NCBI GenBank assembly: GCA_965261945.1
Contig: CBDHEF010000002.1
Span: 496,001-560,000, forward strand
Direction: 5' to 3'
DNA length: 64,000 nucleotides
Source: VXOI01 sp965261945
GTDB lineage: Bacteria; Chloroflexota; Dehalococcoidia; Lucifugimonadales; UBA3495
Shown: positions 53,237-61,691 of the stretch, one piece after another
How the letters are laid out: each line of letters begins with the position of its first letter
How positions within the stretch are numbered: position 1 is the first letter of the stretch
Notes under the pieces: model-generated
Database searches by the model: none
What the model saw: the letters and a program-made list of their open reading frames with translations, nothing else
What the model was told of the DNA's origin: nothing
Program-made: the position numbers and the translations under genes

Positions 53237-54541
53237 TCACCCCGCGCCACCCCGTGCCCGTCCCGACGGCATCAGGATGGAGATGAAGAAGCCGAGGAAG
53301 TACAGCCCGGCGGCCAGATAGAAGGCCGAGGACCACCCGGCGAAGTCGGCCAGCACTCCCGCCGCGATGGATGCCATCGCGCCGAAGAAGGCGTTGCTGC
53401 CCCACATCAGGCCGATGAACGTGCCTTCCAACCCCTTGCCCTGGGCCACGTCGATGGCGGCAGCCTGGGTCAGCGAGTTCACAGTGAAAATGAACACCCC
53501 GAACAGGAAAACCATAGCAGTCATGCCCCAGCTATCGCCCATCATGACAATACCCAGCGTTATCGCCCCTGTCGCGGCCATTATGAACATGATTATCAGC
53601 TTGCGCCCGATGCGGTCGGACAATGCGCCGAACAGGGGGCCGGTAATGATTCCCGGCACCGCGAACAGGGCCACATGGAAGGAGACCGAAAAAGCGCTGA
53701 AGCCCAGGTCTTGAGACAGGTATAGAGGTATTACCCAAAGCAGCGACCGGTCTCCCATTCCCCGCACGGCCGAGACTGTGAATATGCTCCACATACCCGT
53801 GCCGCGGAAGGAATTGGCCATATCTCGCAGTTGTGTCTTAATCTTCTGCTTATAGTCCACCCCTGGCAGGGGTGGGCCGTCAACATTGCGCAACAACAGA
53901 AAAATGGCGCAGGCCAAGGTCAGCATGATTGGCGCGCCGCCTCCCACAATCCAGCGCCAACTAATTGACCACTCCCACGGCCACCACTCGGAACCCCACC
54001 ATTCTCCGGCCCCGGCTGCGCTTCCCAGCAGCAGGCCGACAAGCAGCGGCCCAATCCAGTCGCCCACATTACCGGTGGACCGGTGCATGGAGATAAACAG
54101 CCCCCGCCGCGCCGGGAAGCGCTGCGCCAGCAGTCCCAGCGCCGGGGGGTGCCACATCGCCGTTCCGGCCGATGCTATCGCCAGCGCCGCCAGAATCAGC
54201 CCGTAGGTCGGCGCGATGGATACCAGCAGATACCCCACCCCGATGAGCACCAGACTCAGGGTGAGGACCTGTGCCCGGCGGTGCTGGAAAATGTCCACAA
54301 AGAAGCCGCCGGTCATGCTGGTGGCCCCACCGGCAAGCTGGCGAATTCCGTCGATGAGGCCGGCCTGAATCGGGTTCAGTTGCAACGCCACGTAGATGGC
54401 GGGGATGAGCACCAGGAACCCGCGCCCGTACATGTGCTCCAGCGTGTGAGCCCCGATGACGGTGGTTGCCATAATGGGGTCTTTAGTGCGGCGCGGCCCC
54501 AATTCCGCCGGGGATTCCCGGCCTGTTGCTGCTTGTGCCAC
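53237..54541 (-). CDS. MFS transporter
   Basis: A 434-residue 12-helix MFS protein, with motif ALSDRIGRKLIIMFIMAATG in the second half and GTAMWHPPALGLLAQRFPAR near residue 130. Central loop about residues 195-245. GTG start used; ATG 54472 would shorten it by 23 residues and both lack a ribosome site. It lies downstream of asparaginase on the same strand, 82 bases apart, but transport of asparagine or any other substrate is unsupported. Confidence 0.78.
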   Translation of the reverse strand: MAQAATGRESPAELGPRRTKDPIMATTVIGAHTLEHMYGRGFLVLIPAIYVALQLNPIQAGLIDGIRQLAGGATSMTGGFFVDIFQHRRAQVLTLSLVLIGVGYLLVSIAPTYGLILAALAIASAGTAMWHPPALGLLAQRFPARRGLFISMHRSTGNVGDWIGPLLVGLLLGSAAGAGEWWGSEWWPWEWSISWRWIVGGGAPIMLTLACAIFLLLRNVDGPPLPGVDYKQKIKTQLRDMANSFRGTGMWSIFTVSAVRGMGDRSLLWVIPLYLSQDLGFSAFSVSFHVALFAVPGIITGPLFGALSDRIGRKLIIMFIMAATGAITLGIVMMGDSWGMTAMVFLFGVFIFTVNSLTQAAAIDVAQGKGLEGTFIGLMWGSNAFFGAMASIAAGVLADFAGWSSAFYLAAGLYFLGFFISILMPSGRARGGAG

Positions 54542-54623
54542 TAGGTCGCCGTCCTTGATCGAGTTGTCTGTCGCCGTTCTGAATCCGCCCGAATCCGCGG
54601 ATTATACACGGCTAATCGTGGCG

Positions 54624-55631
54624 TTAATACTCCATGAACGCCTGTTGCAGCCACTCACGGTCGTTGGTGACCGTCAGTGCGAGCATCAGCAGTATACGGG
54701 CCTTCTGGGGCAGCAGGTTGTCGCAGACGAGGAAGCCCTGCTGCTCCTTGCGCGGCGTGTTGACCACCCGGCCCGCGGTGGAGCGGGAGGACAGCACCAC
54801 CGGGATCCCGTCTTCCACCGCCCGCGCCGCCGCCGCCAGGAATGCCGGCGGGAAGGTGCCGCCGCCGAACCCCACCACCACCAGCCCGTCGGGGCGCATT
54901 TGCCGAACTGCGTCCAGAATCGCGCCGTCGGCGCCGGCGTAGGAATAGACGATTTCCACTCGCGGCAGGCTGTCGCGTCCCGCCACGTCGAAGGGCGTGG
55001 CCGTCGTGTGCTTGCGCAGCGGCGCGCGGTAGAACACCACCTGATGGTCGGAGTCGGCGTAGCCCAGAAATCCCAGCTCGTTGGGCCGGAAGGTCTCGAC
55101 CCGGAAGGTGCTGGACTTGGAAACGTCGCGCGCGGAGTGAATCTCGTTGTTCAGTACGGTCAGCACCCCCATGCCTCCGGCGTGGGAAGCGGCGGCGATA
55201 CGCACTGCGTCCATAAGGTTCAGGTCGGCGTCGGTGCTGATGGCTGTCGGGGGCCGCATGGCGCCGGTCACCACCACCGGCTTGTTCGTTTTTACGGTGA
55301 GGTGCAGGAAGTAGGAGGTCTCCTCCAGGGTGGCCGTGCCGTGGGTTACCGCCACTCCCGACAGGTCGCTGCCGTCGCCCAGCAGGCCGTTGATTCTCTT
55401 GGTCAGGGCCAGCCACTCCGGCGCGCCGATGGCGGTGCTGCCGACGCTGACCAGGTCCTCCGAGGTTACGGAAGCGAAATCGCGGATTTCCGGCACCCGC
55501 TCCAGGGACTGCTCGATGGTGAGATGGTCACCGATTTCCGAGTAGAGCATATAATCCAGCCGGTCGGGGCCGATTCCGGCGATGCTGCCGCCGGTGCCGA
55601 TAACGTGTACTCGCGGTTTGGCTGCGGTCAT
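54624..55631 (-). CDS. L-asparaginase (type I/II-like)
   Basis: A 335-residue asparaginase. The N-terminal GTGGSIAGI contains the catalytic Thr, and VTHGTATLEETSYFL carries the second catalytic Thr-Glu/Lys motif region. GAMRPPTAISTDADLNLMDAVRIA completes the signature. No signal peptide, so it is cytosolic as in type I; exact specificity (Asn/Gln) not resolved. ATG with GGAGG eight bases upstream. Confidence 0.9.
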   Translation of the reverse strand: MTAAKPRVHVIGTGGSIAGIGPDRLDYMLYSEIGDHLTIEQSLERVPEIRDFASVTSEDLVSVGSTAIGAPEWLALTKRINGLLGDGSDLSGVAVTHGTATLEETSYFLHLTVKTNKPVVVTGAMRPPTAISTDADLNLMDAVRIAAASHAGGMGVLTVLNNEIHSARDVSKSSTFRVETFRPNELGFLGYADSDHQVVFYRAPLRKHTTATPFDVAGRDSLPRVEIVYSYAGADGAILDAVRQMRPDGLVVVGFGGGTFPPAFLAAAARAVEDGIPVVLSSRSTAGRVVNTPRKEQQGFLVCDNLLPQKARILLMLALTVTNDREWLQQAFMEY

Positions 55632-55707
55632 GTCAGCCGCCTCCCAAGAATTCAAAAGTCCCCCCATCCCTCCGTAGGGACTGGGTTAAGGGCAACCTGG
55701 GGTCGGT

Positions 55708-55716
55708 TGATATAAT
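55708..55716 (+). promoter_or_regulatory. Extended -10 promoter of the metallophosphoesterase gene
   Basis: TGA-TATAAT (TGnTATAAT) ends at 55716. It gives a leader of about 60 bases before the TTG start at 55784. No good -35 is needed for an extended -10; none is seen at 17 bases. Confidence 0.5.
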
Positions 55717-55783
55717 ACCCCATAGCCGGGCTGGCGGGCTGAATTGGACAGGGGCGGCGGCGCCTGGGCGTACGGGAGACGGA

Positions 55784-56515
55784 TTGCGAACCCTGATCGT
55801 GTCGGACATACATTCCAACCTGGAGGCCCTGGACGCGGTGCTGGCCCACGCCGCCCGACAAGGAGGGTTTGACCGGATTTGGTGCCTGGGGGACCTGGTC
55901 GGATACGGGCCAGATCCTTCTGCCTGCCTGGGACTCCTGCGGGAGTTTGACCTGGTGGCGGTGGCGGGGAATCACGACTACGCCGCCGCCGGAGTCATCG
56001 ACGCATCCGACTTCAACGGCGCGGCATACGCCGCCATTCAATGGACGGCGGAGCAACTGGCTGCGGACGATAAGAGCTTCCTGGCCGGGTTGCCGACGGT
56101 CAGCCAACAGCCGCCGTTCACCCTGGTACACGGCAGCCTGCGAGACCCGATAGCCGAGTACCTCACGCATCCAGCGCAGGCCCTGGCCACCCTGGAACTG
56201 TTGACAACACCCTACTGCCTGGTGGGACACTCCCACTACCCGTTCATCTGCCGGGAAAACGCAGGCCGGCCGTTGTTCCTGGCCCTTCCCGATGGGCAGC
56301 CGGTGGCGCTGGACGGCGAGCGCTGCATCGTCAACCCCGGCAGCGTGGGGCAGCCCAGGGACCGCGACCCGCGTTCCGCCTACGCTGTGTTCGACAGCGA
56401 CGGCCCCTCGGTTGAGCATTTCCGCGCCGAATACGACATCGCCGCGACCCAGAACAAGATGCGCAGCGCCAGCCTCCCGCAGTACCTGATTGACCGGCTG
56501 GACCATGGCGCGTAG
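55784..56515 (+). CDS. Metallophosphoesterase (YfcE/MJ0936-like)
   Basis: Calcineurin-like phosphoesterase of 243 residues: SDIHSNLEALDAVL, LGDLVGYGPDPS, VAGNHDYAAAG and VGHSHYPF supply the metal ligands. Starts with TTG after GGGAGACGGA. Likely acts on a phosphodiester or pyrophosphate; no precise substrate. It is the last gene before tRNA-Lys. Confidence 0.85.
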   Translation: MRTLIVSDIHSNLEALDAVLAHAARQGGFDRIWCLGDLVGYGPDPSACLGLLREFDLVAVAGNHDYAAAGVIDASDFNGAAYAAIQWTAEQLAADDKSFLAGLPTVSQQPPFTLVHGSLRDPIAEYLTHPAQALATLELLTTPYCLVGHSHYPFICRENAGRPLFLALPDGQPVALDGERCIVNPGSVGQPRDRDPRSAYAVFDSDGPSVEHFRAEYDIAATQNKMRSASLPQYLIDRLDHGA

Positions 56516-56536
56516 GCGGAATTGCCGCAGCCCCAA

Positions 56537-56565
56537 TTGACAGTCAACAAAGGGATTGATAAATT
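56537..56565 (+). promoter_or_regulatory. Promoter of tRNA-Lys
   Basis: TTGACA (56537-56542), a 17-base spacer and TAAATT (56560-56565), ending 30 bases before the 5' end of the tRNA gene. Confidence 0.75.
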
Positions 56566-56595
56566 AGAGGCAGTTGGCCTTGCGCCGACGCCCTT

Positions 56596-56671
56596 GGCCC
56601 GCTAGCTCAACTGGCAGAGCAACGGACTCTTAATCCGTAGGTTCTCGGTTCGACCCCGAGGCGGGTCACCA
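56596..56671 (+). tRNA. tRNA-Lys (CTT)
   Basis: Complete cloverleaf of 76 bases: acceptor GGCCCGC/GCGGGTC, D arm GCTC..GAGC, anticodon loop CTCTTAA (anticodon CTT) on stem ACGGA/TCCGT, T arm CTCGG-TTCGACC-CCGAG, and encoded CCA (56669-56671). It sits downstream of the promoter at 56537 and is followed by a terminator. Confidence 0.96.
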
Positions 56672-56687
56672 TAGAGGCAACTCACTG

Positions 56688-56720
56688 CCGCCCCTCAGGA
56701 AAGGAGGGGCGGTTGCTTTT
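56688..56720 (+). terminator. Terminator of tRNA-Lys
   Basis: CCGCCCCTC (56688-56696) and GAGGGGCGG (56704-56712) form a 9-bp stem around a seven-base loop, followed by TTGCTTTT. Confidence 0.8.
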
Positions 56721-56738
56721 GACCGCGGCCAGGGCAGG

Positions 56739-56892
56739 GTTTTCAGTAGTTCCCTATCCCCCCGGGGGAAGGTTTGGGGCGAGGGTGAAATGCGGGGGAT
56801 GACACTGTTTCCTCACCAGCGGGGACGCCCCCCACCCTAACCCTCCCCCGGAGGGAGAGGGAACTACCGGGGAAAGGGAACTACCAAGAGAC
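56739..56892. repeat. MITE-like repeat, copy 4
   Basis: TTTTCAGTAGTTCCCTATCC at one end, GCGAGGGTGAAATGC, TTTCCTCACCAGCGGGGACG, CCACCCTAACCCTCCC in the middle and GGGAGAGGGAACTACC at the other, in the order of copy 2. The end shows a second short repeat GGGAACTACCAAGAGAC. Non-coding, between tRNA-Lys and 57051. Confidence 0.7.
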
Positions 56893-57050
56893 GCTGGTGG
56901 CCGGGCGGCGGGACTTGTGGACATCCGTCTGCCGGTCTAGATTAACCATCGGCCCCTCCGGTAAAAACGAAGGCCAAACTAAAAACGAAAGACCGGGCCG
57001 CCAGAAGCGCAAATACAGGGAGCGCAAATAGCAAATACAGGAGGAAAGCA

Positions 57051-57581
57051 ATGGCCGTCACAGACACGACCATTTTCGCACTGCAACGGAACTGGGATAT
57101 GGTCTCCAGCGCTGTCGCCGGGGTTGACGACGACACGCTGTCCAGGATGCCCAACGACCACTCCAACCCGATGAACTGGCTGGTTTGGCACATGGCCCGC
57201 GTCGTTGACCGCCTCATTCACGCCCGATTGCAGGGCGCCGACCAACTCTGGACCGCCGGGGGCTGGCACGAAAAATTCGGAATGGGCGCGGAACCGGACG
57301 ACATCGGCATGGGCTGGAGCGAACAGCAGGTCGCCGAATGGCAGGCTCCGTCGCGCGAAGTCCTGATGGGATACTTTGATGCAGCAAACGAGGCGGCCCG
57401 CGATTACATCTCCGGCATGAACGCCGACGACCTGGAACGGCGGGTGCCAGCCACCGGCCCGGCGGGCGCCACGATGTCGGCGGGCGAGGCGCTGGGCATC
57501 TTGGCTTGGGACAACATCGTCCACGGCGGCCAGGTTGCTTACGTGCGCGGCTACTTTGAAGGCCTGGGGTGGCACCGGTAG
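57051..57581 (+). CDS. DinB-family protein
   Basis: A 176-residue four-helix-bundle protein of the DinB/DUF664 group. Likely metal His residues are in PMNWLVWHMARVVDRLIHARL (near residues 46-57) and NIVHGGQVAYVRGY (near 160). Very similar in layout to the DinB gene at 22259. AGGAGGAAAGCA precedes the ATG. Function unknown. A partial repeat of the MITE family follows at 57603-57655. Confidence 0.75.
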   Translation: MAVTDTTIFALQRNWDMVSSAVAGVDDDTLSRMPNDHSNPMNWLVWHMARVVDRLIHARLQGADQLWTAGGWHEKFGMGAEPDDIGMGWSEQQVAEWQAPSREVLMGYFDAANEAARDYISGMNADDLERRVPATGPAGATMSAGEALGILAWDNIVHGGQVAYVRGYFEGLGWHR

Positions 57582-57602
57582 AATCCTCGGCGGGCGAGGG
57601 AT

Positions 57603-57655
57603 GGGAGAGGGAACGCCCTCACCCTGGCCCTCTCCAAAATGGGAGAGGGAACGCC
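57603..57655. repeat. Partial MITE-family fragment
   Basis: GGGAGAGGGAACGCCCTCACCCTGGCCCTCTCC and a second GGGAGAGGGAACGCC match the ends of the MITE-like family (copy 2), but the central part is missing. It ends at the stop of the DUF1801 gene. Confidence 0.5.
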
Positions 57656-58158
57656 TATTGCGCCTCCCTTTCCTGACGCCGCGACTTGCGGTTCTCCGCC
57701 ATCTGCGTCCGAGACGCCTCGTAGGAGGAGATGTACTCTGCGACGGGAGTGCGGGCGATTGCATCGGCGATGAGGTTCAGCGGCAGGTCATCCAGCTTTC
57801 TGAAGCGGACGCAGGCCTGGCCCATGTCCAGCTTCTTTCCGGCCGCGGCGAAGCCGTCGGCAAACCATTGCTGGGTTTGCGCGTCGCCGTAGACGTTCAT
57901 CAGATAGAGCGAAATGTGCCGCTTCTGAGACGCCAGAGCGGCATACATCAGCGGGTGGCCGTTGTAGGTGTTTGGGTAGGTTTCCATGGGGATGACATAG
58001 GCGATCATCCCGAAGTCCATCTGCTCGACATAACCTTCCGGCAGGTGTTGCAGAATCAACTCGCGCAGGTGGCTGACCTGCTCCGCCCGCTCCTCCGGCA
58101 GCGAGGCGATATACTCTTCCGGCGAGGATGGAGAGGTTCCCTTTCCGGTGTGGTTCAT
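57655..58158 (-). CDS. DUF1801 family protein
   Basis: A 167-residue protein with the YdhG/DUF1801 fold: SSPEEYIASLPEERAEQVSHLRELILQHLP, then EQMDFGMIAYVIPMETYPNTYNGHPLMYAALASQKRHISLY and a conserved end FRKLDDLPLNLIADAI. Unknown function. The last 25 residues are basic and may be disordered. ATG 58158 is chosen; GGAGGAG lies 13 bases upstream. Confidence 0.75.
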   Translation of the reverse strand: MNHTGKGTSPSSPEEYIASLPEERAEQVSHLRELILQHLPEGYVEQMDFGMIAYVIPMETYPNTYNGHPLMYAALASQKRHISLYLMNVYGDAQTQQWFADGFAAAGKKLDMGQACVRFRKLDDLPLNLIADAIARTPVAEYISSYEASRTQMAENRKSRRQEREAQ

Positions 58159-58519
58159 GGCTACGCCGTCTCCTCCACAATTGTCTGAAATTCGCTGAAT
58201 CATTGATCAGGCTATCGAGTCCGCGAGTAGCATAGCGTAGAAATCAAAACTGTTTAACTTCTTTGAGGGCAGATTGACCGAATTCACAGAGAAATGGCCC
58301 GCGACTGGTGGAAGAAGTACGACGCTTTGATTAAACTATTATGTCAACGCCCCGGTGATAGGGGTAGGAATTTTCGGCTATGCAGATCCGCCCCCGTTGG
58401 GTGGAGGCAATGCGGACTTCTCCACTATTCAGGAAGCAACCCCACTGCATAACCAGAATTTACGCGGCCCTGCTCCGCTTCATTCCTTAAGGTCAGCTTG
58501 AGATAATTGGGAGTGGCCC
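58159..58519. other. Intergenic region upstream of the collagen-like gene
   Basis: 361 bases with lower GC content, including TTAAACTATTATGTCAACG and GAGTAGCATAGCGTAG stretches. No RNA or ORF is supported. It probably holds the promoter of the collagen-like gene at 58520, and a GGGAGTGG ribosome site lies just before it. Confidence 0.4.
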
Positions 58520-59353
58520 ATGAAATTAACTAGGAACAATTTGTTTGTGTTATTCGCGGTTGTCGCGCTGATGGCGACCGTACCGGCAATTGCTTTGGCC
58601 CAGCAGCAGTCTCCTCCACACCAGCTTGTCGGCGTTGTTCGTATTGACGGACAATCCGCCCAGGCTGGAACTACTGTTAAAGCCATGATCGGTACCCAAA
58701 CGGCTGCCGAAACAACCGTAACTTCGGATGGAAAATATTCAATGCAAATACCGTCCGGCGGGAGTTTCGGAAGCCAGTCAATCACTTTTCAGGTTGATGG
58801 AAGAACCGCAACCGCGACAAGCAGTGCAGGATCGTGGGCGAAGCCCTTTAGTTCTGGTGGATTAGACGTAGTGGATCTGACCGCTTCAACCACAGCTTCG
58901 GCTAACACGCCCACTCCGAGGCCCACTGCTCGCGTTACTATCCGCAACACGTCCACACCGTCGGGCCGGGCGGGGCCCGCCGGGCCGGCTGGGCCTCGGG
59001 GTCCGTCGGGTTTGGAAGGGTCGGCAGGCCCCCAGGGGGAGCCGGGCCCGCAGGGAGCAGCCGGCCCGCAGGGACCCAAGGGCGACCCCGGCGAGCTGGG
59101 ACCGCTGGGGCCGGCGGGTGAAACCGGGTCGTCTGGCCCCGAAGGGCCGCGCGGCGCCGGCCCCCAGGGACACATCGGGCAAACCGGCCCGCAGGGTGTG
59201 GCTGGCCCCGCCGGCCCCGCCGGCGTACAGGGTCCTTCCGGCCCCGTCGGCAGTTCCGGTTCGTTCCTGATTGCCGCCATCGCACTGGTGGTGGCCCTCC
59301 TGGCCCTCCTGGTGGCCATTGGCCGCTGGATCTGGGAGCTTCAGACCGGGTAG
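58520..59353 (+). CDS. Collagen-like secreted membrane-anchored protein
   Basis: A 277-residue surface protein. Signal peptide (LFVLFAVVALMATVPAIALAQ) with cleavage near AQQ, then an Ig/carbohydrate-fold-like domain (about 35-120, LVGVVRIDGQSAQAGTTVKAM), a Ser/Thr/Pro linker and a Gly-X-Y region (about 149-246) with many GPA/GPQ triplets and one interruption (GPRGAGPQG). A single C-terminal helix (about 250-270) anchors it with a cytosolic Arg. The triple-helix and display on the cell surface are inferred. GGGAGTGG precedes the ATG. Confidence 0.85.
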   Translation: MKLTRNNLFVLFAVVALMATVPAIALAQQQSPPHQLVGVVRIDGQSAQAGTTVKAMIGTQTAAETTVTSDGKYSMQIPSGGSFGSQSITFQVDGRTATATSSAGSWAKPFSSGGLDVVDLTASTTASANTPTPRPTARVTIRNTSTPSGRAGPAGPAGPRGPSGLEGSAGPQGEPGPQGAAGPQGPKGDPGELGPLGPAGETGSSGPEGPRGAGPQGHIGQTGPQGVAGPAGPAGVQGPSGPVGSSGSFLIAAIALVVALLALLVAIGRWIWELQTG

Positions 59354-59492
59354 CGGTTTTCGGCGGCTTCGCCCTGCCGCCGTGGGTGGGAGACTCCGCC
59401 TCCCACTTTTGGAATTGGAATTCTCCCGGCGGCCAATCCCGTGTTATGATTCGAGGGACGCGGGGTTGGCCGCCTGCCATCGCTCCCCAATC

Positions 59493-59563
59493 GGGTGGAT
59501 CCCGCTCACGCGCCACGGGTGGATCCCGCTCACGCGCCACGGGTGGATCCCGCTCACGCGCCA
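59493..59563. repeat. Three tandem 24-base repeats before tRNA-Leu
   Basis: GGGTGGATCCCGCTCACGCGCCAC is repeated without spacer at 59493-59516, 59517-59540 and 59541-59563 (last unit one base short). The array ends four bases before the 5' end of tRNA-Leu. Confidence 0.9.
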
Positions 59564-59566
59564 TTT

Positions 59567-59651
59567 GGGGAAGTGTCGAAACTGGTAGACGAGCATGACT
59601 TAGGATCATGTGCTGCAAAGCGTGGGAGTTCGAGTCTCCCCTTCCCCACCA
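59567..59651 (+). tRNA. tRNA-Leu (TAG)
   Basis: Class II tRNA of 85 bases with long variable arm. Acceptor GGGGAAG/CTTCCCC, anticodon stem CATGA/TCATG with loop CTTAGGA (anticodon TAG), T arm GGGAG-TTCGAGT-CTCCC and encoded CCA (59649-59651). A 24-base tandem repeat lies directly upstream. Confidence 0.95.
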
Positions 59652-59739
59652 TGACGTACCGAACTGCGAACTCGCCCGTTCAGGACCACCTCCGCAGCGT
59701 CGGCTGTCCCTATGGGAGAGTCCGTAAGAGTGAGGACGC

Positions 59740-60192
59740 ATGAAGAAGATCTATCTGGCCAGCCCCTACGGGTTTTCCGAGCAGCAGAAGAGGCTTCTTC
59801 TGCCTGAACTGGTCCAGGCGCTGGAGGACCTGGGGTTGGAGGTCTGGGAACCCTTCCACCGGAACAACCAGGTGGATTTCAGCCAGCCCGGCTGGGCCTA
59901 CAAGGTCGGTCAGGCTGACAAACGGGACGTTCTGGAGTCGGACGGTATCCTTGGGGTCGTCAATGGGTGCCCGCCTGACGAAGGAGTTTGCCTCGAGCTG
60001 GGTCTTTCAATAGCCTTGCGGAAACCGACCTTCCTCTTCAGGGATGATTTCCGCCGGGTAACCGACTCGGAGGAATACCCCCTGAACCTCATGCTCTTCA
60101 CCGGAATGCCGGAGGAGTCGTGGCGGGACTACTACCATACTTCGGTGTCAGAGATTCCGGAGAAGGCCCTGGCGCGGTGGGCCAGGGAGTGA
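59740..60192 (+). CDS. Nucleoside 2-deoxyribosyltransferase
   Basis: A 150-residue enzyme that moves 2-deoxyribose between bases (salvage). IYLASPYGFS (substrate loop), DGILGVVNGCPPDEGVCLELG (catalytic Asp/Glu region) and LNLMLF are family motifs. Length is usual. GAGGACGC precedes the ATG. It follows tRNA-Leu by 88 bases. Confidence 0.88.
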   Translation: MKKIYLASPYGFSEQQKRLLLPELVQALEDLGLEVWEPFHRNNQVDFSQPGWAYKVGQADKRDVLESDGILGVVNGCPPDEGVCLELGLSIALRKPTFLFRDDFRRVTDSEEYPLNLMLFTGMPEESWRDYYHTSVSEIPEKALARWARE

Positions 60193-60497
60193 CGGCGTGA
60201 TTCCAGCCGAATTCCCCTCGGGCCACGATGGAAGGGAAGGCGCCCGGCGCCAGGAGCAGGTGATTCACGCCGTTCCTCCCAGCCTGTTTGGGCAGATGTA
60301 CCGGGGCAGGGGATGGTGCGTTGCAGTCATGGGAAGGCCGGACTTCTGCACCGAACCATCCCGCTGAGAGCGTGGTGATTCCGGGTGTCCTTTCCAGCGG
60401 ATTCACTGTCGTCTGTGGTTTGCGCGATTCCGTGCGCTACGGCATCCGGGTTCAATTGCTGAAGGGCCGAGACCCGCAAGCGAGTCAGCGGCGGCGA
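60193..60497. other. Intergenic region without recognised feature
   Basis: 305 bases between the deoxyribosyltransferase (plus) and the ferritin-like gene (minus). No ORF, RNA or clear terminator was seen. Confidence 0.4.
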
Positions 60498-61691
60498 TTA
60501 CATAAAATTGCGGGTGTGTAGGCCGGAGAGACCGGCGGCTTGGTCTTCTTCAAATCCCAGCCGGACCAGTTGCCGGCGGCGCCCGGCGTCCATATCCTGA
60601 AGCAGTTGAGCCACCGAGCGGCTGGCTTTGCGCAGGTCGTCGTGCTCCCAGGAGCCGGCGGCCAGCAGCACCAGAGCGTCGTGCACCTCCTGGTTCAGGC
60701 CTGCCGTGTGGCGCAAAGCGTCGTGGCGGCTGTGAACCGATTGGGCCAGCCGGTCCAGGAGCCTGGGGTCGTGGCGGGCAGATTCCCGCAGGTGGGCGAC
60801 GGCGAAGGCCACATGTCTGGCCTCGTCGTTGGCGGCCAGTCGGGACACGGTTCGCGTTACCGGGTCCGGGGCATGGCGCTCCAGGAACCGCAGCAGCACG
60901 AGGAAGGTGCTTTCACCCATTGCCGACAGCAGGAATGAAGCCACGGCAAAGTCAGGTTCGTCTACCAGCGTCTTCAAGGATGCCTGGCCGCCGATGGTCG
61001 AAAGCCCCAGGCGGTCACGCTTGAGCAGGCCCCGGCGGGTGAATACTTCGACGTGACGCGCCTCATCGGCGGCTTGAACCGCCAGCAGTTGCATTACCTC
61101 CCGGAAGTGGGGATGCAACTGGGCTACGAAACGGCTGGGCACCACCAGCGCCGCCGTTTCATTCTCAATCAGGTAGGTCATCAGTTGGACGACCGCGTCC
61201 TCTATTTCGTCCGGGAGGTCGAAGGGGTCGTCCCAGGCAACGGCGGTATTGGGATCCCACTGTGAGGCCACGGCGCTGGCGTAGAGCCGCGCCGCCTCGT
61301 CCGCCCACACCTCGCGCTTATCCGCCAATGGGAAGCTGAAATCCGGGGAACCCGCCTCGACGGTTGCTCCTCGCGCGGCTAGTCCCCAACGCTGCGGTGG
61401 GCGTTCCGCAACGGCGCCGGGGACGCGATGGTCAGCTTCGCCGGCCTGCTCCGCTCCCTGCCAGCGGGCTGAGCGGGCAGCGCCGGGCCGCAAGTACACT
61501 CCGGCGGCGCTGCCGTTCTGTCGTATCCGGTGTCCGGCGGAACGGGCCCAGACCTGGAGTTGCAACTCCAGGTCCCGGTCGGCCCCTTTCACCAGAATCT
61601 CATCCTCCAAACCTGCGCCGCTGATGGCCCGCTTGACCAGCAGGTGCGCGCCCTCGTCGAATCTGAGTTCGCCCAAGTCGACTTCTATCAC
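60498..61691 (-). CDS. Ferritin-like diiron protein with N-terminal TusA-like segment
   Basis: A 397-residue protein. The C-terminal half shows two E...DEARH pairs (ENETAALVV...QAADEARHVEVF near 205-240 and GESTFLVL...ANDEARHVAFAV near 270-305), a diiron four-helix-bundle site as in R2-like or AurF-type oxygenases. The first ~65 residues (VIEVDLGELRFDEGAHLLVK) resemble a TusA-like fold. GTG at 61691 overlaps the upstream stop (GTGA), so it is translationally coupled to the PhnD-like gene. Reaction unknown; probably oxygen-dependent. Confidence 0.7.
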   Translation of the reverse strand: MIEVDLGELRFDEGAHLLVKRAISGAGLEDEILVKGADRDLELQLQVWARSAGHRIRQNGSAAGVYLRPGAARSARWQGAEQAGEADHRVPGAVAERPPQRWGLAARGATVEAGSPDFSFPLADKREVWADEAARLYASAVASQWDPNTAVAWDDPFDLPDEIEDAVVQLMTYLIENETAALVVPSRFVAQLHPHFREVMQLLAVQAADEARHVEVFTRRGLLKRDRLGLSTIGGQASLKTLVDEPDFAVASFLLSAMGESTFLVLLRFLERHAPDPVTRTVSRLAANDEARHVAFAVAHLRESARHDPRLLDRLAQSVHSRHDALRHTAGLNQEVHDALVLLAAGSWEHDDLRKASRSVAQLLQDMDAGRRRQLVRLGFEEDQAAGLSGLHTRNFM

